A stretch of 45,253 nucleotides of DNA from Polaromonas sp. (GTDB taxonomy: Bacteria; Pseudomonadota; Gammaproteobacteria; Burkholderiales; Burkholderiaceae_C): assembly GCA_013823635.1 (NCBI GenBank), contig PNML01000015.1, positions 1-45,253 of the forward strand, in the 5' to 3' direction. The notes beneath the pieces are model-generated. The model had not been told where the DNA came from and did no database searches. It saw only the letters and a list, made by a program, of their open reading frames with translations. Within the stretch, counting starts at the first letter, position 1. Each line of letters opens with the position of its first letter. The translations under genes were made by a program, and so were the position numbers. Positions 34,185 through 41,951 of this stretch are shown one piece after another.

Positions 34185-34233
34185 TGAAAAATGCCACCAG
34201 CGCTTGGTGGCATTGATTTTCCAGCTAGTTATT
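34185..34233 (-). repeat. Interspersed repeat, copy R5, between two convergent stop codons
   Basis: On the minus strand the AGCT box starts at 34226 and the GCGC box at 34203, 23 bases apart, followed by TGGTGGCATTTTTC. The copy fills exactly the gap between the stop of the small gene (34182-34184) and the stop of mpl (34234-34236). Confidence 0.7.
34190..34214. terminator. Bidirectional terminator hairpin formed by repeat copy R5
   Basis: AATGCCACC (34190-34198) and GGTGGCATT (34206-34214) form a perfect 9-bp stem around AGCGCTT. An A-run lies on the left and GATTTT on the right, so it can end transcripts from both convergent genes. The loop is the GCGC box of the repeat. Confidence 0.7.
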
Positions 34234-35688
34234 TTACTTTTTGGCGGTCGCGCGCTGGGCCAGCGCCGCCAGCAGCCGTTCGTGCACCTGGCCAAAACCG
34301 CCATTGCTCATGCACAGCAGGTGGTCGCCGGGTTGGGCCTGGGCCAGCACCTGGGCCACCAGTTCATCCACCGTGTGGGCCACCTGGGCCTTGTCGCCCA
34401 TGGGCGCCAGTGCTTGCGCGGCATCCCAGCCCAAACCGGCCGCATGGCAGAACGACAGGTGGGCACGGGTGAGGCTCCAGGGCAACTGGGCCTTCATGGC
34501 GCCCAGTTTCATGGTGTTGCTGCGCGGCTCGAACACCGCCAGGATGCGCTCGGCCTGGCGGCCTTGCTGGTCCAGCTGGGTGCGCAGCCCGTCCACCGTG
34601 GTGCGGATGGCGGTGGGGTGGTGGGCAAAGTCGTCGTACACGGTGATGCCGTTCACCGTGCCCCGCACCTCCATGCGCCGCTTCACGTTCTGAAAGCAGG
34701 CCAAGGCCTCGGCCGCCACGGCGGGGGGCACGCCCACGTGCTCAGCCGCGGCCATGGCCGCCAAGGCGTTCAGCTGGTTGTGGGTGCCTGACAGGCCCCA
34801 GGCCACCCGGGCCACCGCCTGTCCGTGGCGCAGCACCGCAAAGTCGCCCGCGTCGCCTTCGGCCACAAAGTCGCAGCTGGCGCTGCCAAAACTGCGCACT
34901 TCGCTCCACACGCCCTGGTGCAACACCCGGGTCAGGCTTTCTTCCAGTCCGTTGACCACCACACGCCCCTGGCTGGGCACGGTGCGCACCAGGTGGTGGA
35001 ACTGGCGCTCGATGGCGGCCAGGTCGTCAAAAATGTCGGCGTGGTCAAACTCCAGGTTGTTCAGTACCGCCGTGCGGGGGCGGTAGTGCACAAATTTGCT
35101 GCGCTTGTCGAAAAAGGCGGTGTCGTATTCGTCGGCTTCGATGACAAAAACAGGCAGGTGGGAGGGCTGTGCGGGCTCCTCCTTGACCTGCGCAGACCAC
35201 GCAGCCACCCCACCCCCCAGTCGCGCAGACACCCCAAAGTTCAGTGGCACGCCGCCCACCAAAAACCCCGGCGCCAGGCCTGCGTGCTCCAGAATCCAGG
35301 CCAGCATGGACGTGGTGGTGGTTTTGCCATGGGTGCCCGCCACGGCCAGCACGTGCCGGCCTTGCAGCACATGCTCGGCCAGCCACTGTGGCCCGCTGGT
35401 GTAGGGGGCACCTGCGTCCAGAATGGCTTCCATCAGCGGGAACTTGGGGCTGCCGTCGGGCAGCCGGGCGCGGGACACCACGTTGCCCACCACAAACACG
35501 TCAGGCTTCAAGGCCATTTGATCGGCGCTGTAGCCCTCCAGCAGTTCAATGCCCAGGGCGCGCAACTGATCGCTCATGGGCGGGTAGACGCCGCTGTCAC
35601 AGCCGGTGACCCGGTGGCCCGCTTCCCGGGCCAGGGCGGCCACGCCCCCCATGAAGGTGCCGCAAATTCCCAAAATGTGTATGTGCAT
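34234..35688 (-). CDS. mpl: UDP-MurNAc:L-Ala-gamma-D-Glu-meso-DAP ligase Mpl
   Basis: Mpl recycles cell-wall tripeptide by joining it to UDP-MurNAc in the cytoplasm, so it complements the MurC-MurE route of the dcw cluster. The 484-residue product begins MHIHILGICGTFMGG, the Mpl form of the MurC-like N-terminus. It has the P-loop GTHGKTTTT near residue 118, EADEYDTAFFDKRSKF, NNLEFDHADIF, DDFAHHPTAIR and EPRSNTMKLG. These distinguish it from MurC. It is convergent with the small gene on its left and divergent from the unknown gene at 35754. Confidence 0.96.
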   Translation of the reverse strand: MHIHILGICGTFMGGVAALAREAGHRVTGCDSGVYPPMSDQLRALGIELLEGYSADQMALKPDVFVVGNVVSRARLPDGSPKFPLMEAILDAGAPYTSGPQWLAEHVLQGRHVLAVAGTHGKTTTTSMLAWILEHAGLAPGFLVGGVPLNFGVSARLGGGVAAWSAQVKEEPAQPSHLPVFVIEADEYDTAFFDKRSKFVHYRPRTAVLNNLEFDHADIFDDLAAIERQFHHLVRTVPSQGRVVVNGLEESLTRVLHQGVWSEVRSFGSASCDFVAEGDAGDFAVLRHGQAVARVAWGLSGTHNQLNALAAMAAAEHVGVPPAVAAEALACFQNVKRRMEVRGTVNGITVYDDFAHHPTAIRTTVDGLRTQLDQQGRQAERILAVFEPRSNTMKLGAMKAQLPWSLTRAHLSFCHAAGLGWDAAQALAPMGDKAQVAHTVDELVAQVLAQAQPGDHLLCMSNGGFGQVHERLLAALAQRATAKK

Positions 35689-35753
35689 GCACCGATTCTA
35701 AGAACTGGCTGCACCGGCCCTGCGGGGCGTGTGGGCGGGTTAGTATCCCGCTC

Positions 35754-36341
35754 ATGTGGACCGTGACCGAACCGAACGACATTGCCAGCTGCGCCGCACG
35801 CCTGATTGTGGAAGAGGGCCTGGACTACGGCGCGGCCAAGCGGCGTGCCGTGCAGCAACTGGGCCTGCCCGCCCGCACCCGCCTGCCCGACAACCAGGTG
35901 GTGGAAGCGGCGGTGCGCGAACACATTGCCCTGTTCTGCGCCGACACCCAGCCCGCTGAGTTGGCCGCGTTGCGGGCGTTGGCCTTGGTCTGGATGGAGC
36001 GCCTGGCCGAGTTTCGCCCCCATGTGAGCGGGGCGGTGTGGCACGGCACGGCCACTCGGCTGAACGATGTGTTCCTGCAGCTGTTCTGTGACGACCCCAA
36101 ATCGGCCGAACTGGCGCTGATCAACCGGGGTGCCGACTACACAGCGGGTCGCACGCGGGGCTTCACGGGGGATGAAGTGGATGTGCTGAGCCTGAGCGTG
36201 CCATGCCCTGGCCTGGACGAGGAGGTGGGCGTGCACCTGTTGATATACGATGCGGACGACATGCGCGGCGCCCTCAAGCCGGACGGCCAGGGCCGAAAAC
36301 CCCGCGGTGACGCGGCCGCCTTGCGTGCGCTCTTGGCCTGA
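35754..36341 (+). CDS. Protein of unknown function, possibly nucleotidyltransferase-like
   Basis: A 195-residue protein with no signal peptide or membrane segment. The N-terminal half is helical and alanine-rich. The middle holds GAVWHGTATRLNDVFLQLFC (about residues 98-117), followed by KSAELALINRGADY and a later LIYDADDMRGAL. The G-T-A-T-R-L-x-D-V-x-L-x-L-F pattern faintly recalls the glycine/aspartate strand of nucleotidyltransferases, but only one of the two usual aspartates is there. It is divergent from mpl with 65 bases between, and followed by a TlpA-like gene 34 bases on. The start ATG at 35754 is the first in frame with good coding bias. Confidence 0.72.
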   Translation: MWTVTEPNDIASCAARLIVEEGLDYGAAKRRAVQQLGLPARTRLPDNQVVEAAVREHIALFCADTQPAELAALRALALVWMERLAEFRPHVSGAVWHGTATRLNDVFLQLFCDDPKSAELALINRGADYTAGRTRGFTGDEVDVLSLSVPCPGLDEEVGVHLLIYDADDMRGALKPDGQGRKPRGDAAALRALLA

Positions 36342-36375
36342 GCCACGCCGTCCCCGACCCCTGACGACTGTGCCC

Positions 36376-36918
36376 ATGACACCTTCCCCTGTTTCTCCCC
36401 GACTGTCCCGCCGTGCCTGGCTGGGGGTGGCCGTGGCCGCCGGTTTGGCCGGCGCAGGCACCGCCTGGTGGCGCCTGCAGCCCACCCCGGCGTTGGACGG
36501 CGTCCTGCAAGACCTGTGGGGACGTGTGTTTGACGGGCCGACGGGCGAGTCCGTGGCCATGGCCAGCTTTCAGGGGCGAAAGCTGGTGCTGAACTTCTGG
36601 GCCACCTGGTGCCCACCGTGTGTGGAAGAATTGCCCATGCTGGACCGGTTTCGGGCCGCACACCATGCCCGGGGTTGGGAGGTGGTGGGCCTGGCGGTGG
36701 ACCAGCCCGCGGCCGTGCGCGGATTTTTGCAAAAGCGGCCATTGGGTTTCCCCGTGGCCATGGCCGGGCTGGAGGGTTCCACCCTGGCCAAAGCCCTGGG
36801 CAACGCCACGGGTGGATTGCCCTTCACCGTGGTGCTGGATGAACGGGGCAGCGTGGTGCAGCGCAAACTGGGCAAACTGTCGGAAGACGACGTGGCGGGC
36901 TGGGCCACATTGGGTTGA
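36376..36918 (+). CDS. TlpA-like thiol-disulfide protein with N-terminal export signal
   Basis: The 180-residue product has an N-terminal S11-R-R-A-W-L-G stretch followed by a hydrophobic alanine-rich segment (about 16-30). This resembles a twin-arginine signal or a membrane anchor. A thioredoxin-fold domain follows with the active site W-C79-P-P-C82. FWATWCPPCVEELPML is typical of TlpA/ResA proteins, which act in the periplasm as reductases for cytochrome c or copper-site maturation. The real partner is unknown. The ATG at 36376 is preceded by a poor ribosome site. An in-frame upstream extension would overlap the previous gene. Confidence 0.87.
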   Translation: MTPSPVSPRLSRRAWLGVAVAAGLAGAGTAWWRLQPTPALDGVLQDLWGRVFDGPTGESVAMASFQGRKLVLNFWATWCPPCVEELPMLDRFRAAHHARGWEVVGLAVDQPAAVRGFLQKRPLGFPVAMAGLEGSTLAKALGNATGGLPFTVVLDERGSVVQRKLGKLSEDDVAGWATLG

Positions 36919-37174
36919 GCGCGTTCTGGTGGAAGGTTTCGGGTGGGTGGAGGCCCCACTGGCTCAAAATGCTGGTAACCTCGCCCAAAATTTGCCAATT
37001 GGTGGCTTTTTGTTTTTGAATGCACCCCGGAGTGGGTGTTGGTAAGGGGTTGTAGACGGCAAGGTGCCACCTTGGCGCTCGTGTAAACTGCCCGCCAAAT
37101 CGGTTGCAAGTGCAGCCAGTTACCGCCAGTTGGGGTAATTTAAAGTCAATTGAAGAAATTTCGTTGGAGTGAAC
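36919..37174 (+). promoter_or_regulatory. Regulatory region upstream of accBC
   Basis: A 256-base gap between the TlpA-like gene and accB, with no gene visible. It contains a short GCCA/TGGC hairpin before TTTTTGTTTTT (about 36993-37018), perhaps a weak terminator of the preceding gene. It also holds a 6-bp inverted repeat CAAGGT-GCC-ACCTTG (37060-37074) 100 bases before accB and a TAAACT (37084-37089) that could be a -10. I find no clear -35. The lower G+C content suggests a promoter region. Confidence 0.45.
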
Positions 37175-37639
37175 ATGGACTTAAGAAAACTCAAAACCCT
37201 GATCGACCTGGTGTCGGAATCCAACGTTTCCGAGCTGGAAATCACCGAGGCCGAGGGCAAGGTCCGCATCGTCAAGGCCACCGCCGCCAGCCAGATGGCC
37301 CCCATGGTCACCTACGCCCAGGCCGCACCCGCACCGGCGCCCAGCCAAATGCCCGTGCTGGCTCCCGCCGTGGATGCGGTGGAGGTGGCGCCAGCCGCGC
37401 CGGCTGGCCATGTGGTCAAGTCGCCCATGGTGGGCACCTTCTACCGATCGGCCAGCCCCGGCAGCAAGCCTTTTGTGGATGTGGGGTCGGTTGTCAAGGA
37501 AGGCGACACCGTCTGCATCGTGGAGGCCATGAAAATCCTCAACGAAATCGAGTGCGACAAGTCCGGCACCATTACCCAAATCCTGATCGACAACGGCGAG
37601 GCGGTGGAATACGGCCAGCCCCTGTTTGTGATCGAGTGA
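37175..37639 (+). CDS. accB: Acetyl-CoA carboxylase biotin carboxyl carrier protein AccB
   Basis: AccB carries biotin for acetyl-CoA carboxylase, the first step of fatty-acid synthesis. The 154-residue protein begins [20 protein letters not shown], then has an alanine/proline-rich linker (about 45-78) and a biotinyl domain with the thumb-type [17 protein letters not shown] and the biotin site E-A-M-K120-I. The ATG at 37175 has TTGGAG five bases upstream. A GTG two codons earlier overlaps that site and is less likely. accC follows ten bases on. Confidence 0.98.
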   Translation: MDLRKLKTLIDLVSESNVSELEITEAEGKVRIVKATAASQMAPMVTYAQAAPAPAPSQMPVLAPAVDAVEVAPAAPAGHVVKSPMVGTFYRSASPGSKPFVDVGSVVKEGDTVCIVEAMKILNEIECDKSGTITQILIDNGEAVEYGQPLFVIE

Positions 37640-37649
37640 GCGCGTTCCC

Positions 37650-38999
37650 ATGTTCAAAAAAATCCTGATCGCCAACCGCGGCGAGATTGCGCTGCGCATC
37701 CAGCGGGCTTGCCGCGAGATGGGCATCAAGGCCGTCATGGTGTATTCGGAGGCCGACCGGGACGCCAAGTACGTGCGCCTGGCCGACGAGGCCGTGTGCA
37801 TTGGCCCACCACCCTCCGGGCTGAGCTACCTGAACATGCCGGCCATCATCTCGGCGGCCGAGGTGACCGACGCCGAGGCCATTCACCCCGGTTATGGCTT
37901 CCTGAGCGAAAACGCGGACTTCGCCGAGCGGGTCGAGAAAAGCGGCTTCAAGTTCATTGGCCCCACGCCAGAGTCCATCCGCCTGATGGGCGACAAAGTC
38001 TCGGCCAAGCAGGCCATGATCCGCGCCGGGGTGCCGTGCGTGCCCGGCTCGGAAGGCGCGCTGCCCGACGACCCCGTGGTCATCAAGCGCACCGCCAAGT
38101 CCATTGGCTACCCCGTCATCATCAAGGCCGCGGGCGGTGGCGGTGGCCGCGGCATGCGGGTGGTGCACACCGAAGCGGCGCTGTTGCACGCGGTGCAGAC
38201 CACCAAGGCCGAAGCGGGCGCAGCGTTTGGCAACCCCGAGGTGTACATGGAGAAGTTTCTCCAGAACCCCCGCCACATCGAGATCCAGGTCATGGCCGAC
38301 CAGCACCGCAACGCGGTGTACCTGCACGAGCGCGATTGCTCCATGCAGCGGCGCCACCAGAAGGTCATTGAAGAAGCACCTGCCCCTGGCATTCCCCGCC
38401 GGCTGATTGAACGCATCGGTGACCGCTGCGCCACGGCGTGCAAGAAGATTGGCTACCGGGGTGCGGGCACCTTTGAATTCCTGTACGAAAACGGCGAGTT
38501 CTATTTCATCGAAATGAACACCCGCGTGCAGGTCGAGCACCCCGTCACCGAGTGGATCACCGGCATTGACATCGTGCGCACCCAGATCGCGGTGGCCTAC
38601 GGCGAGAAGCTGCCCTTCACCCAGCGCCAGATCCAGCTGCGCGGCCACGCCATTGAGTGCCGGATCAACGCCGAGGATCCCTACAAGTTCACGCCCTCGC
38701 CCGGGCGCATCACCACCTGGCACGCGCCCGGCGGCCCCGGTGTGCGGGTGGATTCCCACGTGTACGCCAATTATTTTGTGCCGTCCAATTACGACTCCAT
38801 GGTGGGCAAAATCATCGTTCATGGCGACACCCGCGAGCAGGCCCTGGCCCGCATGCGCTCGGCGCTGGCCGAAACGGTGGTCGAGGGCATCAGCACCAAC
38901 ATCCCGCTGCACCGCGAGGTGATGGTGGACGCCAACTTCATCGCCGGTGGCACCAACATCCACTACCTGGAAGAGTGGTTGGCCCAGCGCCAGCGCTGA
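37650..38999 (+). CDS. accC: Acetyl-CoA carboxylase biotin carboxylase AccC
   Basis: AccC carboxylates the biotin on AccB using ATP and bicarbonate. The 449-residue ATP-grasp protein has the N-terminal [29 protein letters not shown], the glycine-rich ATP loop [10 protein letters not shown] near residue 163, [32 protein letters not shown] and [13 protein letters not shown] (catalytic region). Length equals the E. coli enzyme. It is co-oriented with accB and prmA, 10 and 12 bases away. The carboxyltransferase genes accA and accD are not in the window, as usual. Confidence 0.99.
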   Translation: MFKKILIANRGEIALRIQRACREMGIKAVMVYSEADRDAKYVRLADEAVCIGPPPSGLSYLNMPAIISAAEVTDAEAIHPGYGFLSENADFAERVEKSGFKFIGPTPESIRLMGDKVSAKQAMIRAGVPCVPGSEGALPDDPVVIKRTAKSIGYPVIIKAAGGGGGRGMRVVHTEAALLHAVQTTKAEAGAAFGNPEVYMEKFLQNPRHIEIQVMADQHRNAVYLHERDCSMQRRHQKVIEEAPAPGIPRRLIERIGDRCATACKKIGYRGAGTFEFLYENGEFYFIEMNTRVQVEHPVTEWITGIDIVRTQIAVAYGEKLPFTQRQIQLRGHAIECRINAEDPYKFTPSPGRITTWHAPGGPGVRVDSHVYANYFVPSNYDSMVGKIIVHGDTREQALARMRSALAETVVEGISTNIPLHREVMVDANFIAGGTNIHYLEEWLAQRQR

Positions 39000-39011
39000 C
39001 CAGGGCAAAGC

Positions 39012-39902
39012 ATGTTTGAACTGGTGTTGCATGTGCCCGAAGAGGGCGTGGAAATGGTCAGCGACGCGCTGGAGTCGCTGGACGCACTGAGTGTGTCGGT
39101 CGAGGATGCCGACGCCCTCACCCCGCAAGAGCACGCCATGTTTGGTGAGCCCGGCATGCCCGCGCCCAAGGCGGGATGGCAGCGCTCCACCGTGACCGCG
39201 CTGTTTCCCACCCAGGCGCTGGCGGACGATGCGGCCCGCCTGTTGCAGGTGCAGGATTTTTTCGAGGGCGCGGCGCTGGTGGGCATCAAGCCTGTACCCG
39301 AACAGGATTGGGTGCGCTTGACGCAATCCCAGTTCGACCCGGTGGAAATCACCCCCTCGTTCTGGATCGTGCCCACGTGGCACCAGCCCCCCGCTGCGGC
39401 CACCCAGTGCCTGCGGCTGGATCCTGGCCTGGCATTTGGCACAGGCACCCACCCCACCACACGCATGTGCCTGCGCTGGATTGCCACCCACCCGCTGGCT
39501 GGCCAGCGCGTGCTCGACTACGGTTGTGGCTCGGGCATTCTGGCCATGGCGGCCAAGGTGTTCGGTGCCGGTCCCACCGACGCGGTGGACATTGACCCCG
39601 CCGCGGTGTCGTCCACCCAGGTCAACGCCGCCGCCAACCACGTGCAGCTCAGCGCCGGCCTGCCCGACTTGGCGCAGGGCCAGTACCAGCTGGTGTTGGC
39701 CAACATCCTGGCCACTCCCCTCAAGGTGCTGGCGCCGCTGCTCTGCGCCCACCTGGCGCCGGGCGCCAGCCTGGTGTTGGCGGGCATTCTGTCGCGTCAG
39801 GCCGAAGAGCTGCAGCAGGCCTACTCCCCCTGGGTGGACCTGGCGGTGGCGGACGAGCAGGAGGGCTGGATACTCATGACCGCCACGGCACGCACGCCCT
39901 GA
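39012..39902 (+). CDS. prmA: Ribosomal protein L11 methyltransferase PrmA
   Basis: PrmA trimethylates ribosomal protein L11 with S-adenosylmethionine. The 296-residue protein has the N-terminal L11-recognition domain (MFELVLHVPEEGVEMVSDAL), then LAFGTGTHPTTRMCLRW, the SAM-binding loop VLDYGCGSGILAMAA near residue 170, DIDPAAVSSTQVNAAAN, and LVLANILATPL, the NPPY-like catalytic position. It is the third gene of the accB-accC-prmA unit, an arrangement also known from other proteobacteria. The next gene starts seven bases after the stop. Confidence 0.97.
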   Translation: MFELVLHVPEEGVEMVSDALESLDALSVSVEDADALTPQEHAMFGEPGMPAPKAGWQRSTVTALFPTQALADDAARLLQVQDFFEGAALVGIKPVPEQDWVRLTQSQFDPVEITPSFWIVPTWHQPPAAATQCLRLDPGLAFGTGTHPTTRMCLRWIATHPLAGQRVLDYGCGSGILAMAAKVFGAGPTDAVDIDPAAVSSTQVNAAANHVQLSAGLPDLAQGQYQLVLANILATPLKVLAPLLCAHLAPGASLVLAGILSRQAEELQQAYSPWVDLAVADEQEGWILMTATARTP

Positions 39903-39909
39903 AACCAGC

Positions 39910-40938
39910 ATGGGCCACATCACCCAGTGCCCACATTGCAGCACCCTCTTTCGGGTGGTGGCTGACCAGCTCAAACTCTCGCAAGGGTGGGTGCGTTGTG
40001 GCCAGTGTGGTCAGGAGTTCGACGCCCGGGCGGCGCTGGTGGACATGGGTGCGTTGGCCGCCACCTCTCGGGCGACACCCACCGTTCCGTTGGCGGCCGA
40101 TGCACCGGCCCCCGACGCAGACGCCTTGCCCCTGGCCGTGGACATTTTGCTGGAGGATGAAGGGGCGCCAGACAGTCCAGCGCAGGCGGCTCCCGCGCCT
40201 GCCATTGACCCGGACGGTGTGCAACCGGGCGGTGTGGACCTGCTGCTGCCCACCGAGGACGGTGTGTCCCCTGGCACGCCCGCACAGCCTGCGGCCGTCA
40301 CACGGTCCGAAGAAGATCTGCTCCCCCATGAGGCGGAAGACACCCGGGATGCACCCCTGCCGGACGCCGACAGCCATGCACCCACCCCCTCGGTGGCCAT
40401 GGACGCCGAGCGCGTTCCCGATGTGTCGTTTGTGCGCCAGGCGCGCCGCCGGGCGTTCTGGCAGCAACCGTCCGTGCGCGCCGCCCTCGCCCTGGCGGCG
40501 GTGCTGTTGACCGTGGCGTTGACCGCGCAGGTGCTGGTCCAGCAGCGCGATCGGCTGGCCGCTGCCCATCCCGAGTGGCGGCCTTGGCTCACCGCGCTGT
40601 GCGAGCCCCTGGGCTGCCAGGTGGGGGCCTGGCGGGCCATCGAATCCGTGGTGATCGACAGCTCGGCATTGGTCCGCCTGCGCGACAACGACTACCGTTT
40701 TGAGGTGAGCTTGCGCAACACCTCCGACCTGCTGCTGGCGGTGCCGGCGCTGGAATTGAGCCTCACCAACCACCGCGACGAGGTGGTCATCCGCCGCGTC
40801 ATCCTGGCCGATGAGTGGTCTGACCCCATCACCCAACTGCCCCCCCAGTCCGCCCAGACCCTGACCGTGCAGATGGCCCTGACCACGCCGGAAGACCTGC
40901 GCATGTCGGGCTACCGGGCACTGGTTTTTTACCCCTGA
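39910..40938 (+). CDS. Zinc-ribbon and DUF3426 membrane protein
   Basis: The 342-residue product starts with an MJ0042-type zinc ribbon with cysteines at 7, 10, 30 and 33 (CPHC and CGQC). A long acidic, alanine/proline-rich linker follows (about 55-180), then one membrane segment at about 190-212. The C-terminal domain (about 213-342) resembles DUF3426, with EVSLRNTSDLLLAVPALELS. The topology suggests a cytoplasmic zinc ribbon and a periplasmic beta-rich domain. The function is unknown to me. The gene directly follows prmA, and its stop is 14 bases before the kinase gene. Confidence 0.87.
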   Translation: MGHITQCPHCSTLFRVVADQLKLSQGWVRCGQCGQEFDARAALVDMGALAATSRATPTVPLAADAPAPDADALPLAVDILLEDEGAPDSPAQAAPAPAIDPDGVQPGGVDLLLPTEDGVSPGTPAQPAAVTRSEEDLLPHEAEDTRDAPLPDADSHAPTPSVAMDAERVPDVSFVRQARRRAFWQQPSVRAALALAAVLLTVALTAQVLVQQRDRLAAAHPEWRPWLTALCEPLGCQVGAWRAIESVVIDSSALVRLRDNDYRFEVSLRNTSDLLLAVPALELSLTNHRDEVVIRRVILADEWSDPITQLPPQSAQTLTVQMALTTPEDLRMSGYRALVFYP

Positions 40939-40952
40939 AAGACACCCACCTC

Positions 40953-41852
40953 ATGGCCATACAGATTTGCGGCTCCCTCGCTTTTGACACCATCATGGAT
41001 TTCCAGGGTCGGTTTGGCGAACAGATACTGCCCGACCAGCTGCACATCCTGAACGTGTCCTTTCTGGTGCCCAGCCTGCGGCGCGAATACGGTGGCTGCG
41101 CGGGCAACATTGCCTACAGCCTGCACCAGCTGGGCTGTCAGCCGCTGCCCGTGGCCACCGTGGGCAGTGACGGGGAGGGTTATCTGGCGCGCTTTGAGGC
41201 ATTGGGCATTTCCACCGCCCACGTGGCGTTGCAGGCCGACAGCTACACCGCCCAGGCCATGATCATGACGGACAAGGACAACAACCAGATCACGGCGTTC
41301 CACCCCGGCGCCATGTCGCAGGCACACCTGAACCCGCTCAAGTCCGGCGCCGACGTGACGCTGGGCATCATTTCGCCCGATGGGCGCGAGGCCATGCTGG
41401 TCCACGCCCGCGAGTTTGCCGACGCCGGCATCCCGTTTGTGTTCGACCCCGGACAGGGCTTGCCCATGTTCAATGGCGACGAGCTGCGCGAGTTCATCCG
41501 CCTGGCCACCTGGGTCACCGTGAACGACTACGAGGGGCGCATGCTGAGCGACCGCACGGGGCTGGACTTTGCCGCCATGTCGCGGATGTGCAAGGGCCTG
41601 GTGGTGACCTTGGCCGAGCACGGCTGCGACGTGTGGGAAGACGGCCAATGCCAGCGTGTGGCCGGGGTGGCCGCCACACAGGTGGTGGACCCCACCGGTT
41701 GTGGGGACGCTTTCCGCGCTGCGCTGCTCGCGGGACTGGAGCGCGGCTGGCCCCTGGCGCGTTGTGCCGAATGGGGCAACCGGGTGGGTGCCATCAAAAT
41801 CGCCAGCAAAGGCGGTCAGAACCACGACTTGCGTGGCCTGATTTTTGAGTAA
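40953..41852 (+). CDS. PfkB-family carbohydrate/nucleoside kinase
   Basis: The 299-residue product has the ribokinase fold: an N-terminal GSLAFDTIMDF, the GGCAGNIAYSLHQLG substrate/glycine region near 47-61, and the C-terminal signature DPTGCGDAFRAALLAGLE near 247-264 with the catalytic aspartate in GD. The usual signature is D-T-T-G-A-G-D. Here the residues are P-T-G-C-G-D, a change near the anion hole. Homologues in this group are often labelled adenosine kinase or ribokinase-like, and I cannot fix the substrate. It stands at the end of the prmA-side unit and is followed by a repeat copy and a strong terminator. Confidence 0.9.
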   Translation: MAIQICGSLAFDTIMDFQGRFGEQILPDQLHILNVSFLVPSLRREYGGCAGNIAYSLHQLGCQPLPVATVGSDGEGYLARFEALGISTAHVALQADSYTAQAMIMTDKDNNQITAFHPGAMSQAHLNPLKSGADVTLGIISPDGREAMLVHAREFADAGIPFVFDPGQGLPMFNGDELREFIRLATWVTVNDYEGRMLSDRTGLDFAAMSRMCKGLVVTLAEHGCDVWEDGQCQRVAGVAATQVVDPTGCGDAFRAALLAGLERGWPLARCAEWGNRVGAIKIASKGGQNHDLRGLIFE

Positions 41853-41898
41853 ATAGGCCACTGTCGCTTGAATTAAAACAACAGTTTGCTATCAAAAA
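41853..41898 (-). repeat. Interspersed repeat, copy R6, directly after PfkB kinase stop
   Basis: On the minus strand the AGCT-type box (here AGCA, in TGATAGCAAA) starts at 41890 and the GCGC-type box (here GCGA) starts at 41867, 23 bases apart, followed by CAGTGGCC. It begins at the base after the kinase TAA and runs into the A-run of the adjacent terminator. It is the most diverged copy at the two boxes, but the spacing is kept. Confidence 0.6.
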
Positions 41899-41921
41899 AT
41901 CCGGCCTGAGCCGGGTTTTTT
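41894..41921. terminator. Bidirectional intrinsic terminator between kinase and histone-like gene
   Basis: CCGGC (41901-41905) and GCCGG (41910-41914) pair around CTGA. The stem is extended by an A-run on the left (41894-41899) and a T-run on the right (41916-41921). With U-runs available on both strands it can end transcripts of both convergent genes. Confidence 0.85.
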
Positions 41922-41951
41922 GCGAGGGGCAGCGCCCAAGGCGCAGCCACC

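Noticed and set aside
37572-39974. 800-codon antisense open frame opposite accC and prmA
   Set aside because: Spans two well-supported genes on the other strand, and the product has shadow-type composition.
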